Assembly: GCA_037157565.1 (NCBI GenBank)
Contig: JAZHRO010000013.1
Span: 118,744,001-118,808,000 of the forward strand
DNA: 64,000 nt
Origin: Thalassia testudinum
Taxonomy: Eukaryota; Streptophyta; Magnoliopsida; Alismatales; Hydrocharitaceae
Reading direction: 5' to 3'
The position numbers were made by a program, and so were the translations under genes. The notes under the pieces were generated by a model. It did not search any database. It saw only the letters and a list, made by a program, of their open reading frames with translations, and had not been told where the DNA came from. Below are positions 11,083 to 23,578 of the stretch, one piece after another (the stretch's first letter is position 1; each line of letters starts with the position of its first letter).

Positions 11083-12798
11083 ATGCAAGACTAAATTATT
11101 CACAGAAGGGTCCCTAAGGGATTGATCATTTTATCTAGTGTATGCCGAGAGATTTTTCTTCATTTTATTTTCATCCGATGCTCTAGAAATCCAGACAGTC
11201 GTGAAAGTGTAGCTATGTAGCTTTTGCAACGAATTCGAATGGAAAACTAATTCACCACTAAAGCCTGTACTTGACCCCTAGTAAAATTCTAGCAGGATAG
11301 GCGGACTTCTTCCCTCGAAGCATTCAGGATATTCTATGAATTCCACCCCTGCTTTAAGCATGGGTAGAGAATGTCTGAGGGATACGGGTGTTTATTTGGT
11401 GGCTCACTCTCACTTGGTGCTACATAGAAATTAGTACTCCAGAATCTAGATTCCTGGATTATCGAGTAATTCATCTCAGCGAAAGATGAGAAAACTATGC
11501 TCTCTTCTGGTTCCTTTGTATTTATTCTCTCTCTTTTCTTTTTCTTAGAGCTCATAATCTCACCAGATTCACACATATGACTTATATTTGGTGGTCTCAC
11601 TTGGCATTAACACTTTAATTGAGTTCCCATAACTCTAACACTAAGTTAGAATTCCTCAGGCAGCATTCGGGCCGTCAAAAACACAAGAAAGGTGGGTTAA
11701 GGCCATATTTGGTGGTATTGCCCCAATGCGACTAAAATAAACACTAACTATTCACATACTCTTTTTCTTAGCTTTTTCTTCTTCCAATCTTTTTCTTCTT
11801 TTTCTTTTTCTTTGTCTTTCTTCTTTTTTCTCTTTTCTCTCTTTTTTTCATATTTTTTTCTATGTAATTTTTTTTTTCAACACAACACAAGCTAGCATAC
11901 ATTCATGAACTTTATTGGGGAGGCATTATTAGGGATTGGTGGTAGTCAAGAGACATTAGGTGGCTTATTTGGTGGAAGTGCCTACTCACGACATCGGGAG
12001 AGGTGGATAGGATGGTGTATTTCTGACCTTGACATCAATACCCTCCTTCAGCCGAGGATTCCGTAAAGAATAGTCATAACCATCCACCTTAGCCCCAGTT
12101 TTATGAAAACTCGCTCTCCACGTATTTGCCTTATTTGGTGACTCTCAAAATTCACACAAAAATGTATACGCAAGAACCGAGAGCGAAAACTATGCCTAGT
12201 CTCTGAGTATCATCACCTGATTATCTAAGATTCCAAATTCCTCGCACTAATCTTAGAGCACCAGTACTCTCTATTCTCATCTCACCCTATTTGGTGGATT
12301 TTTGGAAGAAAATCTGCCTAGCTCCCAAAACACTGTCCAGGGGTTTAGGAGAAGAGGCAATGCTTCTTCTCGACAGACTAAAGACATTTACCAGCCTTCA
12401 CTGTGAATCCATTGCAAATTCTTCATGTGTGGGAAAAATTATACTGGATTCCAAATTACAGGAATCAACTAGAGGATAAAATCCCTAATGCATTCTCTTA
12501 ATAAGATAATCTTATACAAGGATGCACTATGTATATATGCTATAAACAAGTAACCTCGTATAATTTGTACTTCGTAAAATTCCCGTATCGAGTTACATTC
12601 GGCTTGATCCTAAATTTTAGAACAGGAAGGGTGAGCGAGTGAGTCGAAAATGGTTGTTGCAGATGATTTCTAGCTCCAATGAGAGCATTGGAGGTGGAGT
12701 CGGTTGTTCTTTTATTTAGGGTTCTAAAGTACGTTTGACATGCAGCTCCAAGGTTTTCCTAATTATTGACATAAAAATTTTTAGTTTTGCTGTATCTA
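11083..12798 (-). other. E2 3' untranslated domain, no env frame
   Basis: About 1.7 kb between the internal and terminal GGCATGGGGG tracts. No env-like frame is visible. The plus strand repeats TATTTGGTGG, or one-base variants of it, at about 11394, 11586, 11706, 11966, 12132 and 12288. A T-rich stretch lies at 11760-11880. Confidence 0.6.
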
Positions 12799-12836
12799 CC
12801 CCCCCATGCCTAAGTTCTTTCATGTCCCCGTGCATG
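12799..12836 (-). other. E2 internal polypurine tract
   Basis: The minus strand reads TTAGGCATGGGGGGG, with seven G (complement 12799-12805), after a weak CATG...CATG fold (12821-12836). It is about 250 bases past the pol stop. It repeats the motif beside the 3' LTR, as in E3, E4 and E5. Confidence 0.6.
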
Positions 12837-13060
12837 AATATAAAAGAAAATAAATACAGTAGGGAGTAAATGGGTAGAAATCACCTGGAATTGCTCCTGA
12901 AATTATACATTCAGCACCAGCCAACTTGACAGTATGCAATATGTAGAAAGAAAATATGCTAAAAGAAAAATATGCTATATATAAAGCGAGTATGTATAGT
13001 GTGATGGTAGAATGTAAGGTAGATGTTGAGTTTAACACCTCAAGCTGGGCAAAAACTCAA

Positions 13061-14400
13061 TCACATGTCCTCAATAAGATGAATGATCTCATCAATTGGA
13101 GGAGGTTCCTGGGCCAAAAATGGCATGAGGCACTGGCCATTTACCGAATATATATGCCCAGATTTTGGGTCCCTGATCTGGACTACCCCATTAGGATATG
13201 GGTGAATCACAACATATGGGCCAGTCCACTTGGACTTGAGCTTCCCTAAAAAAAGTTTTAGTCACGAATCAAACAACCAGACTTGCTGGTTGGGCGTGAA
13301 TGTTTTTCTCTAGATGTGGCGATCATGAAAGGCCTTAGTCTTGTCCTTGTGTATCAATGTGTTCTCATAGGCCTTCCACCGGATCTCTTCTAATTCGTTG
13401 AGCTGGTGTTTCTGTTCTTGACCTCCTGCATCGAGGTCAAGGTTACATTTTCGCATCGCCCAAAAGGTGCGGTGTTCTAGCTCTACAGGAAGGTGACAAG
13501 CCTTGCCATATACCATACGATATGGTGACATTCCGAGTGGGGCCTTGTACGTGGTCCGATATGCCTAGAGTGCATCAACTAATTCATTGGACTAGTCCTT
13601 CCTGTCTGGTCTAACCGTCTTCTAGAGAATCAGCTTGATCTGACGGTTAGACACTTCAGCCTGCCCATTGGCCTGCAGGTGATATGGGGTGGCTATACGG
13701 TGATGTACCCTGTATTTCTTTAATAATGACCTGAAGTGGGCGTGGATGAAGTGGCTTCCCCCATCGCTAATCAGAGTGCGGGGTATTCCAAATCTCGCAA
13801 AGATGTATTGTCATACGAAAATGATGATCTTATGATCAGCCTGTCTCGCCGGGATGGCCTCGACCCACTTTGAGACATAGTCAACGGCTAGTAATATATA
13901 CTCAAAGCCATGCGAGTTCAAAAAAGGGCCCATAAAATCGATGCCCGAAACATCGAACACTTCTACAACCATGATGGGCTGGAGTGGCATCATGTCTCCC
14001 ATGGTCATAGAACCAACCGACTGGCATCGTTTGCAATGTTGGGTGTATTCGTGTGTATCTCTGAAAATAGTTGGCCAGAAAAATCCCGACTGCAAAATTT
14101 TTGTAGCAGTTTTCCATCCCGAGAAATGACCACCACAAGCATCATTGTGGCAAAAAGATAACACATTAGGGATCAGAATCTGGGATGCATCTTCAAATAA
14201 TCTGATCCGCTCTAAAGCGGAAGAGCAGTGGGTCATCCTAGAGGTAGAATTTGGCCTCCGCAGTAAATTTGAGTTTCTGGTCCTTGGATAGGTTCGCGAG
14301 AATCTTGCCTGCGACAAGATAGTTCGCGATATCCGCATGCCAGGGGAACTCAACAGAGTGAACTGCCAAAAGGGATTCATTCGGAAATTGGTCGTGGATA
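13061..14400 (-). pseudogene. E2 integrase
   Basis: Integrase joins element DNA to the host chromosome. The HHCC zinc-binding domain is seen as [11 protein letters not shown] followed by YTQHCKRCQ (about 13990-14160). The DDE core keeps the first Asp in GIDFMGPF and a second Asp in LISDGGSHF, the latter after a frameshift near 13811. The C-terminal part with [20 protein letters not shown] (13310-13531) and a WTGPYVV segment ends at a TGA at 13061-13063. In-frame TAG stops occur, including one at a Trp codon in the RKDW motif near 13592. No chromodomain is evident. Confidence 0.85.
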
Positions 14401-15850
14401 GGCAGGGAATAAAAAATGTGGCTGGGTCCAGTCTAGATAGTTGATCTAGCACAACATTTTGCTTTCCAGCTTTGTTGCGGATTTCAATATCAAATTCTTG
14501 CAATAGAAGGATCCATCTGATGAACCAAGGTTTGGCATCCTTCTTTGGCAACAAATGTCGGAGGGCGGAGTGATCAGTGAAGATGATAACTTTGGACCCT
14601 AATAAATAAGATCTGAATTTCTCCAACCCGAATACTATTTCTAGCAGTTCTTTCTTGGTGATAGTGTAATTACGCTGAGCCTCATTCAGCATCTTGCTAG
14701 CATAGTATATGACAAAAGGTTGTTTTTCCAAACGCTGGCCTAAAACAGCACTGACGGTGAAATTAGAAGCGTCGCACATCATCTCGAAATCAAGCAACCA
14801 GTCGAGTGGTTGGAGAATTGGGGAATCACAGACAGCGCTTCGTAAAGTCTCAAAGGCATTGAGACACGAGGTGTCGAATTCGAATGGGGCATCGACAACA
14901 AGGAGATTCGTCAAAGGTCGTGCAATTTTCGAGAAATCACATATAAATCTCCAATAGAAGCCGACATGACCCAAGAATGATTTGATCTGCTTGATCAAGA
15001 TAGGTGGCGGTAAGTGGGAAATAATCTCAAATTTAGCTCGATCAACCTCGAGTCCATTTTTAGAGATCTTGTGCCCTAGTACTATGCCATCCCTCACAAT
15101 GAAATGGGTTTTCTCCCAGGATAGTACTAGGTTTACCTCAATACACCGTTTCAGGATTTTGGTGACGTTATCAAGATAAGATGCAAAATCATCTCCAAAA
15201 ATGGAGAAGTCATCCATGAACACCTCCACATAGTCCCCAATCATGTCAGAGAAGATGGCCATCATACAATGCTGAAATGTTGCTGGTGCGTTATAGAGGC
15301 CAAAGGGCATCCACTTGAAAGCGAATGTTCCAAAGGGGCATGTGAATGTGGTCTTGTCTTAATCTTCTGGGCTAATCGCTACATGATTATACCCAGAGTA
15401 TCCATCCAGAAAGCAAAAGAAACTACATCCAGCTAACCGTTCCAAGATCTGATCAATGAAAGGCAAAGGAAAGTGATCCTTCTATGTAGCCATGTTCAGC
15501 TTCCTATAGTCGATGCAGACCCGCCATGATGTCGCAGTGCAGGTCGGGATGGATTCGTCTTTATTATTTTTCACTACAGTGAGTTCTACCTTCTTGAGCA
15601 CTATCTGGATCAGACTCACCCATTAGCTGTCAGAGATTTGGTATACAATACCTGCATCCAAGCATTTGATGATCTCCTTCTTAACAACCTCTAGCATATT
15701 TGGGTTTAGCCTTCTTTGAGGTTGTCTCGAAGGTTTCACCCCCTCATCCATGTAAATGTGATGAGTGCAATACGAGGAGCGAATACCGCGGAGATCAGCA
15801 ATGCTCCACCCTATAGCAGTCCTATGGTCTTGTAGCGTAGAAATCAATTG
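14401..15850 (-). pseudogene. E2 reverse transcriptase and RNase H
   Basis: Copies element RNA into DNA. The start region (15623-15847) has the EVVKKEIIKCLDAGIVYQIS motif. The palm holds [13 protein letters not shown] and the active site VFMDDF (about 15205-15225), with both Asp present. The thumb carries [14 protein letters not shown] residues. RNase H follows with [19 protein letters not shown] and [13 protein letters not shown], giving the acidic catalytic residues, then ends near LSRLD (about 14430). The 499-residue frame 13811-15310 is the longest intact piece of pol in the window. A stop lies before SWVSLIQIV and others upstream. Confidence 0.88.
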
Positions 15851-15856
15851 ATGCTT

Positions 15857-16354
15857 CTATTCTTGGGTTAAGTGGGCACTAATAATGACTAGGTATGTCT
15901 CACTTTCACCTAAGAACACATACTTAAATGAGTCAAGTAAGGGCTTCAATTCAATCACGGGTGGGTCAGATTCAGAGATGGGAATAGGAGGAGCAAATTC
16001 GAAGTTGGAAATCTGGTGATCCGGATGCGTGTGAATTCCCGCTGATTCGCAACCTGTGAGATAGTCGGTTGTGACTGTGTTAACGGGAAACCCATTAGTT
16101 GTGGTCTCGTCTTCTCGTAACAACAAGGGCGATCCAATAGTGTACGGATCAGGATAGCTAGATTCAGGGGTGCTGTGGTCAGAAACACACCCTAAATAGT
16201 CAGATCCTCGGGGAGATATGTGCAGTGCAGTGGTCTTAGTCCCATGTGGATTGAGGTCCAAGAACCCTAATAGTGTAGACGAATGAGACATTGGGTCGTC
16301 ATAAAGGAGCCCAATGTTACCACGGTATGCGGAATCTTCATCTTCGCCATCCAC
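15857..16354 (-). pseudogene. E2 protease-RT linker
   Basis: This 165-residue frame joins protease to RT. It is acidic and Ser/Pro-rich, with no recognised domain, and ends with PLPDSFKYVFLGE-type residues (here LLDSFKYVFLGESETY) and VIISAHLTQEQ. The E1 counterpart (50480-50975) and a shorter E3 one keep the FKYVFLGE/LKYQFLG core. Such a connector is normal between protease and RT in Athila pol. Confidence 0.7.
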
Positions 16355-16380
16355 TATGAGATCACAGTCAAAATTCCTTG

Positions 16381-16875
16381 ATGCCCTGAATATGTCAAGT
16401 CAAAGTCACTCATTACCTAGGGCTATCTCCATACACTCGGATGCGCAATCAATGTTTGCTCGGGCTATCGCTAGAAATGGGTGACCCAAAATGATTGGTG
16501 CATCTCGGAGATTAAGAGGAACCTCCATATTGAGAACGAAAAAGTCTGCGGGAAAGCAGAATCTGCGGACTTTTACGATCACATTCTCAACCACCCCCCT
16601 CGGTGTTTTTATTGATCTATCAACCAGCTGAATCGTGACCGAGGTAGGCTTTAACTCCCCAAATCGAAATCGATCAAATACAGCAGTGGGAGTTAGGTTG
16701 GTGGATGAACCCAGATCTAGAAGGGCTCGATCAAATGGAGAATCATGCAAGAAGCAAGATATGAGTGGGGTACCAGGGTCATTCTTTTACGACGGCAAGT
16801 CAGCTAGAATCACGGAGCTAGCTTCTTTTGACAGTACCACCTGTCATCCAATTCTAGGTTGTCGCTTTGGGGTAC
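16381..16875 (-). pseudogene. E2 aspartic protease and gag end
   Basis: Cleaves the gag-pol polyprotein. The frame 16406-16750 has the active-site region FDRALLDLGSSTNL (D-L-G in place of the usual D-T-G), then IQLVDRSIKTPRGVVENV, FFVLNMEVPLNLRDAPIILG and HPFLA. Upstream, to 16875, lies the gag-protease junction with a TAG stop in the ADLPS segment. The B solo LTR separates it from the rest of gag at 19783. Confidence 0.85.
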
Positions 16876-19782
16876 TAATGAGAGTCTCATCATGAGCCCT
16901 AACTAGCTCATTTTGACCTAAGAAAGTAAACAAAAGCTCCTGCATAACCTAAAGGAAGACCTAAGTCAAGGGTTTACTATTCTGAGAAGGAAACATGAAC
17001 TAAAGGGTAAAACTGCAATTTTAACATTGCAGTGCATCAACAGGATTTCTCAAGGGTTAAACATAGGTCAATTGGACTTAATAAGAGGAAAAGTGGGATG
17101 GTTCAATCAGAAAAGGTTTATTATGAGATTTAAAAATTAAATGACATTCTATAATCGTAAAACAAACCTGCTTAATTCAACAAGGTTTTGATTTGGATAA
17201 AAATCAGCTAAACCCTCTAAATTTCATGGAAAAATATCTCCTAGGGTTTAGAACCTTCAATTTGGCCTTTCAAACCTATTTTAACCTAAATTGGGGTCTT
17301 AGCTTAGTATTTAACCTAATTTGGGTTTTTATGCAAAATGTCTAGTCAAATGTGGTCAAAGCTAAAATCCAACATCACCATTGGATTCCTTAGGTCCAAA
17401 TTAGGTTTATACCAAAACATGGGCCTAAGGGAAGGCCATCTTGACCTACTTTGTGAAATGGTCCACCCAATTACATTCTAGCCCCTAACTTTTGAAAAAA
17501 CCCTTGTGTAGAGCCCCCTATCTTTCTCGCCACTCTTGCATTCAGGTCCCTCCACCATTATAGTGGAGGAATCCCACTCCAGGGAGGATTCAAGGCTGAT
17601 ACCTCCTCGAATCCTCAGAGATCTCCCAGATTTGGAAGGGAGATTCTCTGAGGATTTCTCCATCAACTGAACGTGATCTCTAGATCAAATTTACGCCCAA
17701 CCTCTCATGCGAATGCTCGAGAGATTTGGGTATGCTAACCACCTTCATTCTCCAGTGAGGAGTTTGCACTAGAAGGCTTGCCCTCCAAGCACAAGAAGCT
17801 CGACCAGCGACTATAAAAGGACCCCCGATCCTCTGTGAATCTCCCAAGCTTGATTTGGCCAAAGAATCCCCCAGAATTCCTCTTTCCCCTCTCCGGCCAA
17901 GTAGCCTGCAAGCTCCAGCAACCTCCCCTCCTTCCTCTCATCGCTCTGCCACCATACCAGTGGCAAGGTTCGCTTCACCTCGTTCCTCCGCATTGCGCCA
18001 CACCAGCGCACACCCTTTTAACCACCTCCTCGTCGCTATTATCTCCACCTTAGGGGCGTCTTCTCCGGCAATGGCACATACGCGTCGTTCGTCTCCTCTG
18101 CCTCCCCTTTGCTCCAATCACCTCAAATAAGTTCCTTTTCTCCTATTCATTATTTTCCCTCCTTTTATTCCATAAACCACCCCTCGACTACCACTGTCCA
18201 CCCTCATCTTCCTCATCTCCGGCTGACCTCCGACGAGGCGCATCCACCACTCCACACATCCACACACCTCGCCAACCACCTCACAAGCTCCGCCTCCGCC
18301 CACTGTCCATCTTCTCCCTCTCCATTGACCGCTACACACGCTCCACACTTCCACCGAACAAACCCACACACACGGTCACAGTTCGACCTAGGCACACACA
18401 CTTAGGCCGTTCTGAGCCACACCAACCCCTGCCTCACCTTTGCTATGATACGGCGAAGGTTTTCCTATTGTTTGATAGAGCTGCAAGGCTGTTCTCGTGT
18501 CGTGCAGGGTTGAGCCTCGCCGCCATTGAAGAAGAAGCGAAGCTTACTTGGGAGCTTGCATCAGGTGGCCCCGCTCCAGGAGACCCAGTCCCAGGTGCGT
18601 GGCTTTCCTCCGTGAATCGCATCAGCCATCTATCGAGGGCCAATGCACTCCGCAGCTGTAGCAATTAGGAGACATCCCCTATGGAAGCGCCAGCAAAAGC
18701 GGGTGGGACTTTTAGTCCCACCTTGATAAGTTTCGAGCTGCTTGTGTAGTATAAATTAATTTTGTGCTTTCTTCTCATTGCCTCAAGTAACATAGGGGTG
18801 AGGGCCCTCACCCTCACTCACGCCTCGTCGGTGACCTACCCCCGCGGACCTGGCACCCGACCCATTTACCTAATCCTAGCACTCCTCGCGCATCACACCC
18901 ACGCCGGTGTGCCTGGACCTGGGTGCTCACCCAACCCGATTACCCAGCTTTGGGAGAGCATACCGAAGAGAGAAATAGAGGGAAAGAGAGATGCGGGGAG
19001 GGTAGGGGATAGGTTTTGTTGCATGGTTCTGTGCAGGGAAGAAGAAGAGGAGCTGAGGAAGGAAGGGGCACAACAAAGAGAAGAAAAGGAAGAAGATAGT
19101 AGCTGCAAGGAAGGAAAAAGGAGCGAAAGAAAGAAAGAAGCCAAGAGAGGCACTGTAGCAAAGGAGAAACCAAGCAAAAGAAGAAAGAAGGAACAAAGAG
19201 AGCAAAAGGTTGAAGAAGAAACTCAGAAGCCAAGGGAAGGAGCAGCACTGTAGTAGGGGTGTGGCTAAAAAGGAAAGAAGAAAGAAAGAAAAAGAGAAGT
19301 AAAAGAAGAACAAGGCAGAAGAAGAAAATCACAGAGGAAGAAGAAGGAGAAAGGCACTATGCAAAAGAGAAGGGAGGAAGGCAAAGTTAAGAAGGAAGAA
19401 GAGGAACGGCTGAAGAAGAAAGTCAAAGGCCAAAATCAGAGAAGAATAGAAGAGCTGAGGACAGCTAGAGATAAAGAAAGAAAGAAGAGAAAGCAAAAAG
19501 AAGGGCCATCATTTAAGACGTCTGATCATAGGATCAGACGTCCAATTTTTCTATTTTTACTATAATTGACTCTTAAATTATTGCATTTATATTCTGAATT
19601 AAGTTGTGAGTAACTCTAAGTGTTCAGTTACATTATTGAGATTAGTGAATAAATTTCATTTTCTCCCTATGTTTGACCTCGGATACTTAGGTTTTCGAGT
19701 AATAAATTCTTATTTGTTTTTGAGGCAATTTCATCTATACTACAACGCACATCTCTTAAAACACAATCTAGCCTCGTCAACA
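16876..19782 (+). mobile_element. Solo LTR, family B, copy 1
   Basis: About 2907 bp, flanked by a perfect 5-bp duplication GGTAC (16871-16875 and 19783-19787) with E2 coding sense continuing on both sides. It starts TAATGAGAG, where copy 2 starts TGATAAGAG, so the terminal TG is mutated, and it ends CGTCAACA. TATA box CTATAAAAGG at 17811-17820. The region 18950-19510 is strongly purine-rich; an 11-bp perfect inverted repeat with GACGTC lies at 19517-19542. No internal region remains, so it is a recombination product of a full element. Confidence 0.9.
17811..17820 (+). promoter_or_regulatory. LTR-B TATA box
   Basis: CTATAAAAGG lies about 935 bases into the LTR; copy 2 has CCTATAAATT at the matching place (near 55838). 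This marks the likely U3/R region. Confidence 0.55.
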
Positions 19783-21894
19783 GGTACAATAGTCCTTGAA
19801 GAACCTAGCGACAGCGGGGATGTGATCAATTGCCTCGAGGAGGGGGACCTGAATATGTACTTCCTTGAACATTGACTTCAGGTCCTCAAAATTCTGCGTG
19901 TCCTTTTGCCTCACTATATTTCGCATTAGAGCCTCAGGAAAAGGGACAGGAATCTCAGGGTCAAGTGGCCTCTTACCCTTATCTATCGTAGGTGGCTCCT
20001 GAGATGAAGAAGGAGTCGAACCCGCCTACGGTGAAGGGTGAGAAAAATCAGGACCCACATGCCTATGTGGTGGGTTGAATGTCTTCCTTCCACTCCTCAA
20101 TGAGACAGCATTTGCATCGGCTTGCTGTCCGTGAGGTGGTGGGGGAGCGGAAGGGGCAGAGTGTGCAGGGTTTTGCATCAAAGGCGGCTGGCCTTTAGCA
20201 TAACCAGGTGGTGCAGGAGGCACCTGTAATATGGCGTGTGCCTGTCCCTATGGTGCCTAAAACCTAGGCGGGGCGCCTTGGTTCTACACATACCGAGGGT
20301 TCAAGATAGGTTGGGAGGTCAAGGCTCCCTGAGTCCTATGCTCCTACAACAGCTGGTTTTGCATGTTCTATATAGTATGTATCTTGTCAGCCATCGCCTT
20401 CACTATCTGCAAGCTATCTTGTGTATATTTCCTCATCGATTCTTGCAACTCCTCTTTCAGTGCCTCCAGAGGGTCAGCCAACTTTGGAATGGTGACTGAC
20501 AGCTTGGTGCAGTGGCTGGTATATAGAACGGGGTTGTTGCTACTGATACGGGAATGTTGTTACCTAGGTTATGTGTTTTGTGCATTCCCGTATTTCCTGG
20601 TCTGGTAGTGTGGATCTTGATGTGGTCTCTGTTCGTTACCAGACCAGGAGAAGTTCGGGTGCTAGTGCCAACCAGGGTTATACATCTCTAAATTTGGGTT
20701 ATTACGCCCATATCCATGAATAGCACTAACATCCTCATAGGCCGAAGATGTCTGAGACGTATATTCGTCAAGGGGATACGTATTATAGTCTGCGGGTGGT
20801 GCATAACCCTAGTCATATGGTGCCAGATTAGGATTGTTTATGGGATCTTGATATGCAGGATCTCGTAAATAAGGAGAAGATTCATCCCGAGTGAGTAGAT
20901 TAACTCGAGCAGGGGCCCGGGGTGCATAGGAGGGTCTTAGAGCAGCAGAGTTCAGGTCAGATTGACCCTGACTAATTTGGTCAATCTTTTTCTCGATCAA
21001 GTTTATTCTATCTAGCTGCTTGATGGTGATATCCATGTCAGCTCAAATAGACTCGGTGTGAGCCTCATGGACACCAACCCACTGCTAACCAAGCCGCTGG
21101 AACTGGTTCATGGTCACAGCATTCATCGAGTTCTCCGCCAAAGATTCGAACAACTCAAATGTGCTATTCTCATCTTTTGCGAGGAAATTCCCGCCACTAG
21201 ATGCATCTACCAGATACCGATGTGTGTCATCCAACCCATGGTAAAAGATCTGAGCTAGGTGCCATCTAGGTATACCATGGTGCGAACATTTCCAGAGAAG
21301 GTCGTGAAATCGGTCCCAGGTGTCATGCAACTTCTCCCCAACTCCTTGGGAGAAAGTCATGATCACACGCCTCATCGCGTTCGTTCAACCGATCGGGAAG
21401 AACTTTTGTATGAATTCACATCATAATTCCGGCCAGGTTCCAATTGGCTTCCCAATGGTCTTGAACCAGTATGAAGCTTTGTCCCTCAGAGAAAATGGGA
21501 AAAGCTTCATCAGAACAATCCTAAGATCAACATTCCTGGCCCGAATCATTTTTGCGAGTCAACTCAGGTCCTCTAAGTGCTGGAACGGATCTTCGCTTGA
21601 GTTTCCATAAAAATGACTGCTAATCAAACCGATCACATTAGGCTTGAGCTCAAACGTGTCTCCACCTACGGGAATCCTGACTAAGGGTGCGACGATCAGT
21701 GCAGCTGGATCATAGAAATTCCAAAGTTGTTCTCCTCGTGGTGGATGCTGCATTCTGTCAAGCATCGTCAAGATACGGTCCATGTGTTGCTGATGCCGCT
21801 CCTCAGATTCAACAACCCGAGCCTCTAGATGAGCCATTAGGTCCATATTACCAGCGTCCTGACCCAGTCTAGGTCCAGGTCCAGGATTAGCCAT
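19783..21894 (-). pseudogene. gag: E2 gag
   Basis: The ATG at 21894 starts MANPGPGPRLGQ, aligned with the E1 gag start. Frames show the LEARVVESEERHQQ helix, DRMQHPPRGEQLWNFYDP, the gag core KASYWFKTIGKPIGTW and LHDTWDRFHDLLWKC with IFYHGLDDTHRYLVDASSG, then a variable tail, NFSWSGN, and ADANAVSLRSGRKTF near 20100. It reads on to LKSMFKEVHIQVPLLEAID at the B solo LTR. Stops interrupt it (for example near 21559 and 21440). No zinc knuckle. Confidence 0.85.
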
Positions 21895-23558
21895 TGCGGC
21901 TAAGGGAGTAGAAGGGAGTAGAAGAAGCGGGGGGAGAAGATGGTCCTGTCGAGTCGACTCGCCCCCTTGGGAGTGGCTCCCAAGGTCCAACCAATTGAGG
22001 TCCAAGTGACCTCCTTCCTTGCATACACCACCCAACCCTTGGGTTGGTGTAGCTAAGCCAAACAAGGCTAAAGCCCTATCAATCAGATGGTCCTTATGAT
22101 CTGGTGACCAGATTTTTCATTCTCAGTTCGAATTTCTGAAGAAAAATTCATCGTGCAACCGACTGAAAGTGATTCTTGCCTCTCAAGCTAACCCAGCCAG
22201 TCTGGTTACGAGGGGACTAAGGGGAAGGTTCTTCCTTCAGCTAACGCCTCTGGTTCCGTTGAACCCCGAGTCGTGGTCGTTTGATACTACTCCGCAGACT
22301 TAGTCACCAGGTTTGGCAAGAGAGATTGAAAACACCCAATAGTATGATAATAAATCCGGGTTAATTTCGTATTTTAAAATTAATTTTAGCCCTTTTTTTT
22401 CTTCAGTTGTTGTTTATGGTGAGTGGCCCATAAGGTGACCAAGCTCACCAACTAAACACTAGACTTGACTAAGTCTAGGTTATCCGAAATGTGGTCTCTG
22501 GATTATAACCCTAAAGATGTAACCTAGGGTTCAAGCAATTCAAGGTTTTTTTTTTTATTCTTTCTTCTTCAGCAGACCAATGAAATTAAGATCAATTCTC
22601 TGAAAAAAATTAGAATAAGAATAAGTTAAAATTTTTCAAGTAGATTCCTTTTTCAATTATCTTTTCATAAAATATATTATTTTGTAATTTTTACTATTTC
22701 AACCAAATTTCTATAGATTTTTAAATGTCAAGGGGTCAGATCTGGAATTTTGACCCCTTGTCAATTTTTTAAATTGAAATAGTATCAAATGATCTTCAAA
22801 AATTTGAAAAAAATATGGAAATTAAAGCTAATGAAATTAGCTTTCAAACACAACCATTTTTAGTCAAAATAGATTCACGGATTGCTCGAAATTATTTTTT
22901 GAATTTTGAAAAATCTCAAATCTGAGTCAGTCTGACCCCCTTACACTTCGTAAATTTTTAAAATTTTTTTACTTGGAATTTTTCCAAATGAATAGTGTCT
23001 TTTGAAAGATGGTTTGAAAATAAAGGTCTAACTTGAATTTCAGAATTTTTTGCTCATTAAATTTTTGGTAATTGAATTTTTAAATCAGAACTTGAAATCT
23101 AGCTGAAAATCAGAGGGTGGTGGAGAAGCTTTTGAAAGGGTGTTTGAATTTGAAATTCAAACTTTCCACCAAAATATTTTTTTTTTCAAAAACTTTTTGA
23201 AAATTTTTTTTTTCAAGAAGGATTTTTTTTCAAAGGATTTTCAAAAGTCTTCTTTTTTTTGCTTTTTCAAAACTAACCTAGGATTCAAAAAGAAACCTAA
23301 TCTAACTACCTAGATTTTTTTCTTTGATTTTTTTTTCTCTTTCTCGAAAATAAATAGGCTTTTTTTTCACATAAATCTAACCTAGAGTTCAAAAAGGGAA
23401 ATCCTAATCTAAGATGAGATGTGCACCTGATTTTTCTAATCTGCGCTCGTTACTCGTGCAGATTCCCATTTTTCCTGTTTTCCAGCACATCAAAAAGACA
23501 AGCAGAGGAAGATTCATCAGTGATAGCTCAAAAAATTGAAATAAAAAATGACATTGCC
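21895..23558 (-). other. E2 5' leader
   Basis: About 1.66 kb, homologous to the E1 leader in the part nearest gag. It holds the conserved hairpin (GAAGG / CCTTC, 22224-22238) and many A/T runs at 22530-23400. No convincing leader frame; the upstream extension of gag to 22065 is unconserved. Confidence 0.7.
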
Positions 23559-23576
23559 TCCCCGACAACGGTGCCA
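23559..23576 (-). other. E2 primer-binding site (tRNA-Asp)
   Basis: The complement reads TGGCACCGTTGTCGGGGA, 16 of 18 matches to the tRNA-Asp 3' end complement, two bases inside the 5' LTR. It fixes the orientation of E2. Confidence 0.88.
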
Positions 23577-23578
23577 TT

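Noticed and set aside
11083..12798. env-like gene downstream of integrase, as in some Athila elements
   Set aside because: No long frame, signal peptide or membrane segment on the element's strand in E2, nor in the matching region of E3.
18762..19253. Lys/Glu-rich coiled-coil-like frame in LTR-B copy 1
   Set aside because: It is the translation of a purine-rich tract. Copy 2 does not keep the frame, and the opposite strand gives equally long Phe/Leu/Ser frames.
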